Assembly: GCF_002087085.1 (NCBI RefSeq) | Contig: NZ_MWQY01000003.1 | Coordinates: 211,388-275,387, forward strand | DNA length: 64,000 nucleotides | Direction: 5' to 3' | DNA from: Marispirochaeta aestuarii | GTDB lineage: Bacteria > Spirochaetota > Spirochaetia > JC444 > Marispirochaetaceae | Part shown: piece after piece, positions 33,022 to 43,500 of the stretch | Layout: each line of letters opens with the position of its first letter | How positions within the stretch are numbered: position 1 is the stretch's first letter | Made by a program: the position numbers and the translations under genes | The notes under the pieces: generated by a model | The model's database searches: none | What the model was told of the DNA's origin: nothing | The model's input: only the letters and a program-made list of their open reading frames with translations

Positions 33022-34305
33022 TTAAAACTTTGCTGCTATTTCTTTAAAGGCTTTATCTGCGTTTCTTACTGCCTCTTCTGGTGACATACCGCGTACTATC
33101 ATATCAGAAAATGCTTTTGTAAGGATTCGCTGAACAAGCATTTCTGAAGCAGCGGCACTTGCTGGTCCCTTATAACCAACAACTTTAGCCTCTTCCAACA
33201 TTTTACCTAAGTCTTCGAATTTCGGGTTGCTATTCCAAAAGGGTGTATCTATTAAATCCCTATATACAGGCAGATAGCGCGATCCGGCTGATTCAATTAT
33301 TTTATTATAATTATCAACCTGATAAAGGTATCTCAATGCATCTTTTGCCAGCTCATGCTTTTTAGAGTCTTTCGGTAGTGACACCGCCCAACATGCAGTT
33401 AGATTTGCACGTGTTCCTCTGGGGCCAGCAGGCATTCTCGAGAGTACCGTATTTTCATGCAAAGTATCATCATTTTCTTTTATCCATCTGTAAACACTAC
33501 CAGGATTGATAATGAATGCTGTTTGCTTCATCTGGTATGCCTGGTTATTACTACTATCATTCCAGGTAGTAGCGCCCTTGGGGATCGTTTCATCCTCTTC
33601 ATACATTTTTTTAATTAGTCTAAATACCTCTAAAGTTTCCGGTGAATTAAAAACAACTTGTCCATTTTCATTAAAAATATACGAATCGAAAGCCCACATG
33701 ATTATTCTTGTTGAGAATTCTGTATCATTTATTTCGGAAAGAGGATGTCCAAAAGCTGGTATGTTGTATTTTTCCTTAATTTTAACAGAAATCCTCGCGA
33801 TATCATCCCAAGTTTGTGGGAGTTCTTCACCAACACCCTTTACTAAATCCTCTCGGACATAGAAAAAATAGATATCATTCTGAAACGGAACACCATACAG
33901 TTCATCTTCGTGTTGAAGTACTGGGAGAACTCCATCGAACATTCCACCACCACGTTTATTAAGCTCTTGAAAGAAATCATCCAATGGTGTGAGGACTCCT
34001 TGCGTTGCATAATACTTACAAAAATCTCCATCGAAAGTAATAACATCGGGAACATTCCCAGTTTCAAAAGCAGCAGCGAATTTCTCTTTTTGAACTTCTG
34101 AGGTGATTGTCGTGTATTCTACTTCTACGTTGTTCTGCTCACCCCATTCCTTGAGAATTTCTTCGATTAACTCATCGGTTGCCCTGTCCTGCGCTTGCTT
34201 ACCCCAGAAAACAAGTGTTTCTTTATCTGATTCCTCTTGTCCTCCAGCAAAAAGCAAACCCATCGCAATTATTACGACTAGACATACTGTTAATAACTTC
34301 TTCAT
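33022..34305 (-). CDS. Sugar-binding protein of an ABC transporter
   Basis: A 427-residue extracytoplasmic solute-binding protein (family 1). The signal peptide is MKKLLTVCLVVIIAMGLLFA, cleaved before GGQEESDK. There is no lipobox cysteine at the site, so it appears soluble in the periplasm. The mature part is the two-lobed fold (ETLVFWGKQAQDRATDELI to ANLTACWAVSLPKDSKKHEL). It is the first gene of the operon and follows an excellent ribosome site (AAGGAGG) and the operator-bearing promoter. It delivers the sugar to the two permeases. Confidence 0.94.
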   Translation of the reverse strand: MKKLLTVCLVVIIAMGLLFAGGQEESDKETLVFWGKQAQDRATDELIEEILKEWGEQNNVEVEYTTITSEVQKEKFAAAFETGNVPDVITFDGDFCKYYATQGVLTPLDDFFQELNKRGGGMFDGVLPVLQHEDELYGVPFQNDIYFFYVREDLVKGVGEELPQTWDDIARISVKIKEKYNIPAFGHPLSEINDTEFSTRIIMWAFDSYIFNENGQVVFNSPETLEVFRLIKKMYEEDETIPKGATTWNDSSNNQAYQMKQTAFIINPGSVYRWIKENDDTLHENTVLSRMPAGPRGTRANLTACWAVSLPKDSKKHELAKDALRYLYQVDNYNKIIESAGSRYLPVYRDLIDTPFWNSNPKFEDLGKMLEEAKVVGYKGPASAAASEMLVQRILTKAFSDMIVRGMSPEEAVRNADKAFKEIAAKF

Positions 34306-34325
34306 CCTGGTTTCCTCCTTGGATT

Positions 34326-34380
34326 ACGGACACGTGTCCGTTAGTGAATTTATGGTAAACGCAAACGTGTGCGCTGTCAA
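34326..34380 (-). promoter_or_regulatory. Promoter of the sugar operon with two LacI-type operators
   Basis: On the minus strand TTGACA (34375-34380), a 17-bp spacer and TACCAT (34352-34357) form the promoter. A perfect 16-bp palindrome, ACGGACACGTGTCCGT (34326-34341), lies just downstream of the start. A second imperfect one, GCGCACACGTTTGCGT (34359-34374), fills the spacer. Both have the central CG and half-site spacing used by LacI-family repressors. Confidence 0.8.
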
Positions 34381-34430
34381 GAAATAATTTTATTAGTTTT
34401 AAATACATTTTTACCGCTGGATAGTGTAAA

Positions 34431-37400
34431 TCACTCCTCAAACCCGAAATCGTCGAACTTCAGCACATTACAGTTCTCTGCGATAACCCGGCGTTTTTCG
34501 TCGCTTAACCCATCCGGAACATGGACATCTATGTCGAGGTTTATTTTTACTTCAGATCCAACAATACTCGTGAGGTGCTGCAGCACTTCTTCCGAGATTT
34601 TTCCAATTTCCCGGGAGATATGCAGGGGGTCGATTTTTTTATGGGCATAAAAACGCCGCTGCGGATTATCCACAGTGATGTGCTCAGCTGGTCTGGCTGT
34701 TGTATCGTGATTATTTGCAGCTTCACCGCTGCCATGGGGAGTTGTACCCGGTTCCGGGTATGCTGAAGGAGCATTATTCTTAGGTTCAGATTCGGCTGCC
34801 TTCAACTGCTGTACTGCTGCTGCGGCCTGAACAACAATCCCTCTCTCCGTATTTATTGAAACCACCCTGCCTGCCTTCAAGCCCTGATAGCGCTGAGCGT
34901 TATCATCGTAGCTGTCGGCATAGGCAAAACCGTCGCGTTCCCATTCGGGCAAGGCTATTCCGTCGATTACTGCGTTTTCAAGGACCTTTACGCTGGTAAC
35001 TCTAGGAAGGTAGGGATAGGTAAAAAAATACTGAATCAGGTCCTTAACAGGAACATGAGAGCCTTTCCAGAGAGGGATTCGATCAAGGTCGATTTTCAGG
35101 TTCGATCCGCCCATTTCAGCTTGCAGGATTCCTTCGGTACGCAGTTTTTTCGACAGACGTACTGCAAGGGCTTCACTGCCCTGCAAACGGTACTCCGTCA
35201 GTTCTATACTTTTCTTTGGATCCTCCTGGTACGGGACAAGGGCCCAGCAGAAGGTTTCCGGAATTTGCAGCTGTACTGTGCCTGCACATGAATCACGCTG
35301 TTCCTCCGCCTGCCGTATCTGATCAGGGGTCAAATTCAGCGAAACCCTGTCATCAAGAATGCTCTGCCAGGCAAGGTATATTCGCACCGCCTTGTTAAGA
35401 TCGACATTGCGGCTTTGATCCGCAGCCAGAAATACCAACGCGTTTCGGTAAATACGGGGTGCGTTGCCCCGGGAATTGAGGATCTCTTCAGCCTTTTCAC
35501 GAGCGGAAGAGGCCGCATCTCCTTTCAGGTGGGTGTTGTCGGTACTCAGCACGACCAGTCGGGTCGACATTTCATCGAAGATATCGGCTCCGCCCTGGGG
35601 AAATACGTGTACCTTCTGAAAACCACCGGTATCAGAAGCAGCAAGCTCAATCCGCCGCTGGATCTCTTTCCACACATCATGGGAATCGATCTGCCCCGCC
35701 CTTCCCTGGGCTATTTTTCGAACTGTGGGCTGGGTGGAATACCAGTAGCGGCGGTTATCAACATAGAGGTAGGTTGCGTTATCCGCCAGCCTGCGCAGGG
35801 CATCTCCAAAGGTGGAGACGGCCTCACCGGGCTGGACGCAGCCGAGTTTTATTTCCTGTTCATCAATGCCCCGTTGAGCTGCGTGCTGGATCGGGGCGGA
35901 TCCAAGGTAGATGGTCCGGGCCACCCTACGTACAGCGGAGTATCTTCCCAGATTGGTATTCTCTGAATCAATTTTTCTGGGCAGGGACTGGTCTCCATCC
36001 ACATCATGGTCAATAACCGGTTTCCAGTTGTCCTCCAGATAACGGGTCAGCTCACTCTTTACGTCAGGATCATCTATGGGGATGGTGGAGGGCATTATCA
36101 GCAGACTGCGGTCATCCTTTTCCCAGAGAGAATAGATTACCGTCGCCATAAGGCGCAGCACACCCCGGGTCCTTTGGAAGCGATCGAGGGTGGACCAGGT
36201 GTTATAGAGCTTGTCGAACAGGTCTGGATGAACGGGATATGCCCGCTTGATGCGTTCCCTGTAGTCGACCTCCTTACACTCCGGGGGAAAATCCTGACTC
36301 TGGTCAAGATACATGTCGGAAAAGGCCCTGGCAACGGCATCGAGGGCTTTATGGTCCAGCACGCGGCGAAAGAGCCTGCGGCGTACAATCTCAAAGCCTT
36401 CCTCCGCGGTCGCAGGACTCCAGGGGGTATGCACGCGACCGATGGCATTCTTCAGCCGGTCAAGGGCGGCCTGCCCGCCTTTCCCCCCGATTTCGTTATC
36501 CGAGGCCGGCACACTGACTACAAGAAAGGTATTTTTCGCGTTCTTGGCAGACTCGCTCAAGGTCTGGGCAAAGGTAAACTGGGTATCGAAGGTCCCCGAC
36601 GGCAGAGTGTCTACATCGTAGAACTGCCGGGCATAGGCAACCCACTCATCCACCAGGATCAGGCAGGGTGAATAGGCATCGAAGAGCTCCTTTAGGGCAT
36701 CCCCGGGATTAGTCGAAGTGGCATCGGATTCGGCTATCATGGCATAGGCATCCCTGCCGCCAAGCTGCCAGGCGATCTCTCCCCAGAGGGTATTCACCAC
36801 GGTTCCATCAGCTTTTTTGTCGGGTTTGCCGGGAGGGATTTTATTCCCGACGATTACTGCCCGGTTTACTTTTTTAGGGACTTCTATCCCCAGCTCCTTG
36901 ACCAGGGAGTCAGCCCCGGCCAGTTCCGAGGCAGCGATGCCGGAAAAGAGATGATAGAGGGCCAGCATGGAGTGGGTCTTACCACCGCCGAAGTTGGTCT
37001 GCAGTTCCACCACTGGGTCTCCACCGTTCCCGGAAATACGCTTCAGTCCGGTTTTAAGCAGTTCATTGAGACCTTCAGTAATGAAGGTCCTGCGAAAAAA
37101 TTCCCTGGGGTCCAGGTATTCTCCCGAGCCCCTGCCAAGATACACCTCCCAGAGGTCGGCGGCAAACTCGGCCTGGTTGTAGTTGCCCGAGGCAACATCC
37201 TTATGGGGCTCGATTACCTCCCGCCAGGGTTTAAGACCGGAAGCCGTTTCTGTTTTTACCTTAACGGTAACCTTCTTCCGTGCTTCCTTGCGGGCCTGCT
37301 CGTTAAACCGGATCCGTAGAAGATCCTGTTTTTCCGTATTTATCGCCCCTGATGCCGGAGAAGCAATGGATTCCAGGAGCAGGCCGATGCTGTCGAGGGC

Positions 37401-37736
37401 CCGATAGGCTTCGTCCGTGGAAAAAGGCTGCTGATGGGCCCACTGATTGCGGGCATCCTTGATCTGGAAAACCAGGCTGCGATCGCTGCGCCCCAGAACA
37501 TCGGAGAAGACCTCGTTCCAGCGGACCTGCATAATCGTCAGAAGCACCTGGATATCCCAGCTGGCAGGGTCTTCGCTTATGGAACCGCCGTACTGGTTTG
37601 AGCTGAATATGGCGGCAATATCCTGAAAATAATTTTTTCCCAGCTTTGTCCGCACCTGGCGGAACACAAAGGGTGTAAGTTCCCTGTTCAGTGTATCCAG
37701 GGCTTTTCCTACCCGTTCTGCATTACTCAACGCCAT
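34431..37736 (-). CDS. Swt1-HEPN / DUF499 ATPase of a helicase-methylase-ATPase defence operon
   Basis: This protein has 1101 residues. The N-terminal 140 (NAERVGKALDTLNRELTPF to AHQQPFSTDEAYRALDSI) look like a Swt1-type HEPN domain. The ATPase core is the DUF499 type related to BREX BrxC/PglY: Walker A FGGGKTHSMLALYHL (about 248-262) and Walker B LILVDEWVAYARQ. The C-terminus has a low-complexity linker (about 990-1030) and a small domain. Such ATPases accompany DUF1156 methylases and helicases in anti-phage loci. It is the last gene of the operon, 21 bp after the methylase stop. A HEPN domain may carry RNase activity, but the RX4-6H motif was not located with certainty. Confidence 0.85.
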   Translation of the reverse strand: MALSNAERVGKALDTLNRELTPFVFRQVRTKLGKNYFQDIAAIFSSNQYGGSISEDPASWDIQVLLTIMQVRWNEVFSDVLGRSDRSLVFQIKDARNQWAHQQPFSTDEAYRALDSIGLLLESIASPASGAINTEKQDLLRIRFNEQARKEARKKVTVKVKTETASGLKPWREVIEPHKDVASGNYNQAEFAADLWEVYLGRGSGEYLDPREFFRRTFITEGLNELLKTGLKRISGNGGDPVVELQTNFGGGKTHSMLALYHLFSGIAASELAGADSLVKELGIEVPKKVNRAVIVGNKIPPGKPDKKADGTVVNTLWGEIAWQLGGRDAYAMIAESDATSTNPGDALKELFDAYSPCLILVDEWVAYARQFYDVDTLPSGTFDTQFTFAQTLSESAKNAKNTFLVVSVPASDNEIGGKGGQAALDRLKNAIGRVHTPWSPATAEEGFEIVRRRLFRRVLDHKALDAVARAFSDMYLDQSQDFPPECKEVDYRERIKRAYPVHPDLFDKLYNTWSTLDRFQRTRGVLRLMATVIYSLWEKDDRSLLIMPSTIPIDDPDVKSELTRYLEDNWKPVIDHDVDGDQSLPRKIDSENTNLGRYSAVRRVARTIYLGSAPIQHAAQRGIDEQEIKLGCVQPGEAVSTFGDALRRLADNATYLYVDNRRYWYSTQPTVRKIAQGRAGQIDSHDVWKEIQRRIELAASDTGGFQKVHVFPQGGADIFDEMSTRLVVLSTDNTHLKGDAASSAREKAEEILNSRGNAPRIYRNALVFLAADQSRNVDLNKAVRIYLAWQSILDDRVSLNLTPDQIRQAEEQRDSCAGTVQLQIPETFCWALVPYQEDPKKSIELTEYRLQGSEALAVRLSKKLRTEGILQAEMGGSNLKIDLDRIPLWKGSHVPVKDLIQYFFTYPYLPRVTSVKVLENAVIDGIALPEWERDGFAYADSYDDNAQRYQGLKAGRVVSINTERGIVVQAAAAVQQLKAAESEPKNNAPSAYPEPGTTPHGSGEAANNHDTTARPAEHITVDNPQRRFYAHKKIDPLHISREIGKISEEVLQHLTSIVGSEVKINLDIDVHVPDGLSDEKRRVIAENCNVLKFDDFGFEE

Positions 37737-37757
37737 CTTTTACCTTCCTGTTATACG

Positions 37758-40535
37758 CTATGAAAAAAGTTCCTGTTGGGTTTCCCGGCCCTTGTAGACT
37801 GCAGCCAGCCGTTCAATCTCGCTCCAGCTGGTTATAAGCCCGTTGTAGGCAAGGCCGTCACTGGTCCAGTTTTTGCGTTCGCAGATCGAATAGAGCAGGT
37901 ATGCAAGCTCCCGGGCGGCATCCGCCTTCTGCGGTCCGACGGCATGAAGTACCCGGGCGGCGGCCTCCTCCCCTTTTTTCTGCAGCTTCCTGCATAGGTG
38001 CTGGGTCACCATCCAGACCGGTACACCGGTATCGGTAAAGGCTTCCCAGTCCGGGTCCAGGTCGTCCCGGCTGACAAGCTGCACCTTGCCTTTACCGGAG
38101 ACCACAATCCCCTGGGCGGCTACATCCGCTACGGTAATGTCCTTGGCGTTGGCCAGCTGTTCGGCAACGCCATAATCAGCCTCCTGAATGCCGTACTGCT
38201 GGAACCAGACGACAGCCCAGCGGGTAAAGCGGTCGAAATCAGCCTCCTGTTCATTCAGGATTTCGTCCAGGACCTGATTAATAAGCCCCAGGGCGACCCT
38301 GACCGTCATTGCAGAACCGTCGGATTCCAGTACCCGGTGATGGCGGGAGAAGACCGCCATCCCCGGCCCGATGGCCGACTGGGCCAGGTCCACCGGGGCA
38401 ATGTTCCCCGCCTGAAAGGCCCGTAATCCCTGGGGGAGCTCGGAACGCAGAATGCGGATAAAATCGCTTCGGCGGATGTCCGGGGCGGTCTCGTCCCGCT
38501 TGCGGCAGACCAGGACAATGGAGGAAGCCAGGGCGTTTGTGCCGATACCAACTGCCCTGTTCGCCATCTCGGTGCGCATGGGCCAGGTGCCGATTATCTG
38601 GAACCCCGTCTCCATTAAAGCGTTGAGGATCGTCTCCCAGCCGGTGGAAACGGGCAGCCCCGCCCTGTCGTTTTCGGTGGTCTCCGCCTGCTTGAAGGCA
38701 TAGTAGACAGTAAGGGGATAGTCGTGGTGCTGATACTCGGCTATACGGCCGAAAACCCTGGTCAAACCGGTCTCGAAAAAATCTTTGGCCTTCTGTTTGC
38801 TGCCGTCGAAGCGGTAGGGGGTTGCCACGAGTTCCTCCGCCTTGGGGACCAGCATTGTCTGAAACAGGGAGGGGAATACCGATTTCAGGCTGCGCCGCAG
38901 CCATACGTAGAAAAAGTCGGAGAGGTCGGCATAGCCGATGTTATCGTAATAGGGCGGATCTGTTGAGAACATCATTTTTGCAGGAGGCTTAATGATCTCA
39001 GCATTTTTCTGCGAAGCTAAGCCAGTCTTTTCACTTGGTATATTATCGAACGCTTTTATCATACGTTCAAAAAGATTATTAAAACTTCCTGAAGAATTAC
39101 AAAAAGGATTGGATTCCGCGTAATCCCAGACCATGGGAATTGCTTGCCTTGAGAATGTATTTCTTAACTGTGTATTCCTAGCATGCCAACTACAAATAGT
39201 ACTTTGATGATTTGCTAATTGATCTACTAAAAACGCCAGATACACCGCCACCGCGTCGGCGTAGGCAGTAGCCCCGGAACCGCCGGCCTCAAAGCCCGTG
39301 CCGTCGTCCTCCATTCCCGCGGCCCGGGCATCCGTCAGAACCTTTTCCCTGGCTTCTGTTACAAGATCGCTAAAGGTGGTAAGGGCCAGGAGCTGGCGGG
39401 GGGTGAAGAGGTCTGAGAATGAGGTCATTCCGTAATTTGGAGTTTTAAAATCCCTGGGATTATGCGGTAAATCCCATTCAGGTTTCCATTCACTTCTTAT
39501 CCCATCGAGTGCACTTATTTGAATATTTGAAGGTTCAATATATATTCTACCACCAGGCCCTTCAGCTACAATGGCTAACATTCGGCTATCAAGCTTTTTC
39601 TGCTTCCCTTCCAATCTTATGTACTTAAGTGTTGCAGTAGTACCACATGCCAGACAACGACCTCCATTCCTACCAGCAGTACCTTCTATTTCCTTTGATT
39701 TCCCTTTCTTTATAAAAAACTTGATTCCTCTATTAGCTGAATTTACGGTGTATCCTATGTGTACTTCTTTGCCTTTCTTTGTTGAAAGATCAAAAGACCG
39801 AATAAGCGGCATCTCTGCACCACACCCAGGATTGGGACACTTAACTGTGCGCGCCCAGAGCCAGGCGATAACCGTAGCCTCACCGCCTCCCTCCTCTTCC
39901 GGCAGTTTTACCTTGGGATAATATTTCCCAATACGGCGATAGGCTTCATCCCGCATCCACTGTCCGTAATGGCGCACGTCCTCTGCAAGGCCGCGGCTTC
40001 CCGTCCAGCGCTCGGCAAAGAAACCCGCATCCCTGCCCGCATGGACCGGGGGCCTGTTCGCAAAGCGCGGCGGGATTTCTATCATGGCCTTGTTGATCAT
40101 TACCGCTACAGGGTTCAGATCGCTGGCGAATGCTTCCAGCCCCAGCCGCTGGGCTTCCAGGGGAATCGCCCCTCCGCCGGCAAAGGGGTCGTATACGGCT
40201 GGAGGGTTTCCACCGGTGTTTTTCGCGATTTCGTCCATTACCTTCGCAAGGACTTCAGGATTATTGGAGTTCTCCCAGGTAACCAGCTCTTCGATCAATC
40301 CAAAGAGCCGCTCCCGCTCTTGCTCCTGTTCTTTTTCCGTGGGAAACTTATCCGGATGGGATGAAGGGTCGTCAACGATAGACGCGAACAGTACAGCCCG
40401 TGCTGCCGCCAGGGGACGCCGAGCCCACCAGAGATGCAGGGTCGAGGGATGGCCGTGCCGGATTGATTTTTCCCGTACGCTGGCGCTGTTTATCGCATCC
40501 AAGGGGAGTGCTACTTCTATCAGTTTCTTCTTCAT
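37758..40535 (-). CDS. DUF1156 DNA adenine methylase
   Basis: A 925-residue PglX-like methylase. The N-terminal DUF1156 region (EVALPLDAINSASVREKSIR) precedes motif I in YDPFAGGGAIPLEAQRLG (about 117-134). The catalytic DPPYYDNIGYADLSDFFYVW lies near residue 530. Between them a Cys-rich insert (CPNPGCGAEMP, then CLACGTTATL) probably binds zinc. N6-adenine methylation would mark self DNA. The gene overlaps the helicase stop as ATGA. Codons for about residues 235-370 and 430-510 are visibly AT-richer than the rest, suggesting a swapped segment. Confidence 0.9.
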   Translation of the reverse strand: MKKKLIEVALPLDAINSASVREKSIRHGHPSTLHLWWARRPLAAARAVLFASIVDDPSSHPDKFPTEKEQEQERERLFGLIEELVTWENSNNPEVLAKVMDEIAKNTGGNPPAVYDPFAGGGAIPLEAQRLGLEAFASDLNPVAVMINKAMIEIPPRFANRPPVHAGRDAGFFAERWTGSRGLAEDVRHYGQWMRDEAYRRIGKYYPKVKLPEEEGGGEATVIAWLWARTVKCPNPGCGAEMPLIRSFDLSTKKGKEVHIGYTVNSANRGIKFFIKKGKSKEIEGTAGRNGGRCLACGTTATLKYIRLEGKQKKLDSRMLAIVAEGPGGRIYIEPSNIQISALDGIRSEWKPEWDLPHNPRDFKTPNYGMTSFSDLFTPRQLLALTTFSDLVTEAREKVLTDARAAGMEDDGTGFEAGGSGATAYADAVAVYLAFLVDQLANHQSTICSWHARNTQLRNTFSRQAIPMVWDYAESNPFCNSSGSFNNLFERMIKAFDNIPSEKTGLASQKNAEIIKPPAKMMFSTDPPYYDNIGYADLSDFFYVWLRRSLKSVFPSLFQTMLVPKAEELVATPYRFDGSKQKAKDFFETGLTRVFGRIAEYQHHDYPLTVYYAFKQAETTENDRAGLPVSTGWETILNALMETGFQIIGTWPMRTEMANRAVGIGTNALASSIVLVCRKRDETAPDIRRSDFIRILRSELPQGLRAFQAGNIAPVDLAQSAIGPGMAVFSRHHRVLESDGSAMTVRVALGLINQVLDEILNEQEADFDRFTRWAVVWFQQYGIQEADYGVAEQLANAKDITVADVAAQGIVVSGKGKVQLVSRDDLDPDWEAFTDTGVPVWMVTQHLCRKLQKKGEEAAARVLHAVGPQKADAARELAYLLYSICERKNWTSDGLAYNGLITSWSEIERLAAVYKGRETQQELFS

Positions 40536-43500
40536 CCATTCATCCTTATGCTGATCATGGCCGGATCTTCCGCCCTCTCAAGAAGCTTCTTGATTCGCAG
40601 CTGTTTGCCCGCATCCGCCCAGTCCGGTTCCTTTTCGAAGGGCCTGCGGATATAGTATGGCCCGTCGCAGGTCACTCCTGCAACGCGTACGAGGGCAAGA
40701 ATAAAGTTCTCGCTGGCGTTGAATCCCTGCAGCACCTCGTTATGGGTCACAGTAAGCTCCTGTGCATCCTGTGCCCGCCCCTTTACCTCGATAAGCAAAA
40801 GGGTGCCTGTTTCAGGGTCCCTGGACTCAATGTCCCAACCCCTGTTATCGGCACTTACATCAACGGGAATACGCCCGGCCTTTTGCTCGGCAATCAAGAC
40901 CTGCTGCATAGCCAGGAGTTCTATGCGTCTGCGGCCTTCCTGATCGGGCTTTGTTATCGTACCCCTTTCCGGGTACAGTGCAGCTGCAGGGACAACAAGG
41001 GCGGCGGCGAGAACATTGGGAGCAAGAGGGGTCAGCAATCGTTGATTTTCCAGTTCAGCCTCCCGCTGCTCCAGACGCCGGGACAGCTCATCCGCCCGAT
41101 CAAAAGCTTTGCGGGAGTTTATTTTGGCGTTCTTCTTACCCGCGTTCTCCGCCAGTTTTAGCTGCTGTCCCTTGTTGTCCCAGTACATAATCTCCCTGGT
41201 TAGACGTAATCGCACCTGGGTGTGGATTTTCCGTATCATATCTTCCCGCCTGGACTTTATCTCATCCATGTGCGCCGGAATCAGCTCTGTTATGGCGTAG
41301 CTTCTGGAGAGCTCCTCTACATTCATCGCACCGAGAAAGTCACCGAACATCTCCAGGGCCTGGTTCCGTTCCGTATCATCTGCAGCCCGCAGATCCAGGT
41401 AAGGAGCAGGTCCAGCGGAAGATGGATTACCCTCATGGTCAAACCGAACGAACTCCATTCTGCGGGAAACAATCGTTTTTCCGCCTGACGGACGCCGGGT
41501 CCCGTCGGCAATGGAGTGGTCCAGATATACCAGGAGACCTGTATCCGATGCTTCGTCCCGTTCGTCGATAAGTACCGCCCCCTCCTTGAAAAGATGGCGG
41601 TTCTGCTGCAGCACCAGGTCTATTATTGCGGACAGAAGCGGGTGCCCCGGAGCAATGAACTCGGCATCCGGCTTCCCGGGTAAATGGACCATCTTCCGGT
41701 CAAAACAGATGCGTTCGTATCTTCGCAGAACGGAACTGCGGCTGCCGATAATCCTGTCCTGGTTCCGAATTGCGGCGGGTACATGGTTTATCTGGTAGCG
41801 CTTTTCTTCCCGCTTGCGTACATCGCCCCCCAGACTTGAAAAAGCCCGCAGAAAAAACTCGCGGATAAAATGGGGCTGCAGCTTACGGGCCCGGGCACGT
41901 TCCATCATATCCCGGATTTTTTCCACGGTGCTTGTGGCCAGAACATCCTGACTTAAAGCACGTTCCGCCAGGATCTTCTGAAGGTCTCCGTGTTCAAAGG
42001 GATGGTCTATTTTTTCATAAATCCGGTTACGCACCTCAGGGCGGTCTCCGTCTCTGATCGCTTCTATCAGAAGGTCCCGCAGGGCATTTCCCCGCAGGAT
42101 ATCCCCCAGCACATCGAACACCTGGTCTCCCAGGTCCTCTTTCTGCTTTTCAATCTTGCTCAAAAGACGGAAAAAGACGTCTCCCTCCCTTGTCTCAAAG
42201 GCAACAAGGTTCCAGAGATGACACACCTCGGTCTGACCTATACGATGGATCCGTCCGAAACGCTGTTCCAGGCGATTCGGATTCCAAGGCAAATCGTAAT
42301 TGACCATCAGATGCCCGCGCTGCAGGTTAATTCCTTCTCCAGCGGCGTCCGTGGCCAAAAGAATATGCACATCAGGATCATTGCGAAACAGGTTCTCCGC
42401 CTTTTTCCTCTCCTGGCGGAGCATCCCGCCGTAGATGCTTACAATCGACTCGTCGTTCCCGATACTGGTTTTAAGCTTCCCCTCGAGATATGCCAGTGTA
42501 TCCCGGTGTTCCGTAAAGATGACCAGTTTGCGTCGGGTTCCTTCCGGGGTAAACATCTGGGGATTATCCTGTAGGATACTGGAAAGCTCTTGCCACTTTT
42601 TATCATGTCCGTTGTCCAAGAGCTTCCTGGCCTGTTTTTCCAGAGCCGAAAGAACGATAATCTCCTTTTTAAGCTCCTCTATACTGCGCGAGGCGGACGC
42701 ACGGTCAATCAGCTGGTCCTCAAGCTCCTCCGCCTCTTCTCCGGTAAAATCATCAAGATCCAGCTCTTCATCCAGGTCAGATCCTAAAACATCATCGGAA
42801 TCCTCTGCAATGGTAAAACTCCTATGGAGGAGTTCCATTTCACGAAGCTTATCTTCCAGACGTTCCCGCCTGCGGTGCAAGGAACGGTAGATCGCGGCAG
42901 GACTGGATGCAAGACGGCGCTGCAGAATAGTCAGAGCAAAACCGATGTTTCCTTTCCGGCCCTGATTAATGATCTTCTCTGCCCGATTGAACTGCTCCCG
43001 TACATAGCTGGTAACCCCTTCGTAGAGGAGTACTTCTTCATCGGACAATCGATACTGTACAGTGTAGGCCCTCCGCTCAGGGAAAAGACGGGTCCCGTCC
43101 ATTTTGACAAGCTGTTCCTTGACCAGTCGCCGCATCAGGTCAGAAGCTTCAACGGAACCATTGTTCTTTCTGGGTTTGCCCTCAAAACGATCGGCATCGA
43201 TCAGAGAGAGAAAAAGCTGATAGTCTTCCTCTTTTCCGTTATGTGGCGTTGCTGTCATGAGCAGGAAATGCCGGGTAAGATTACTCAGCATCTGCCCCAG
43301 GCGAAAGCGCTTTGTATATTTTACTTCGTTCCCAAAAAATGTTGCCGACATTTTATGGGCCTCATCACAGATTATTAGGTCCCAATCACTTACCTTCAGT
43401 TTATCCTGCAGGTCCTCATCCCGGGAAAGCTTATCCAGACGGCAGATTACAAGATTGTTTTCAAGGAACCAGTTCCCTGTTCTCGAAGACTGCAGTTTAT

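Noticed and set aside
35415..36671. Long plus-strand ORFs (35415-35966 and 36006-36671) opposite the DUF499 ATPase
   Set aside because: Antisense to conserved domains of a recognised gene, with no ribosome site and no known family.
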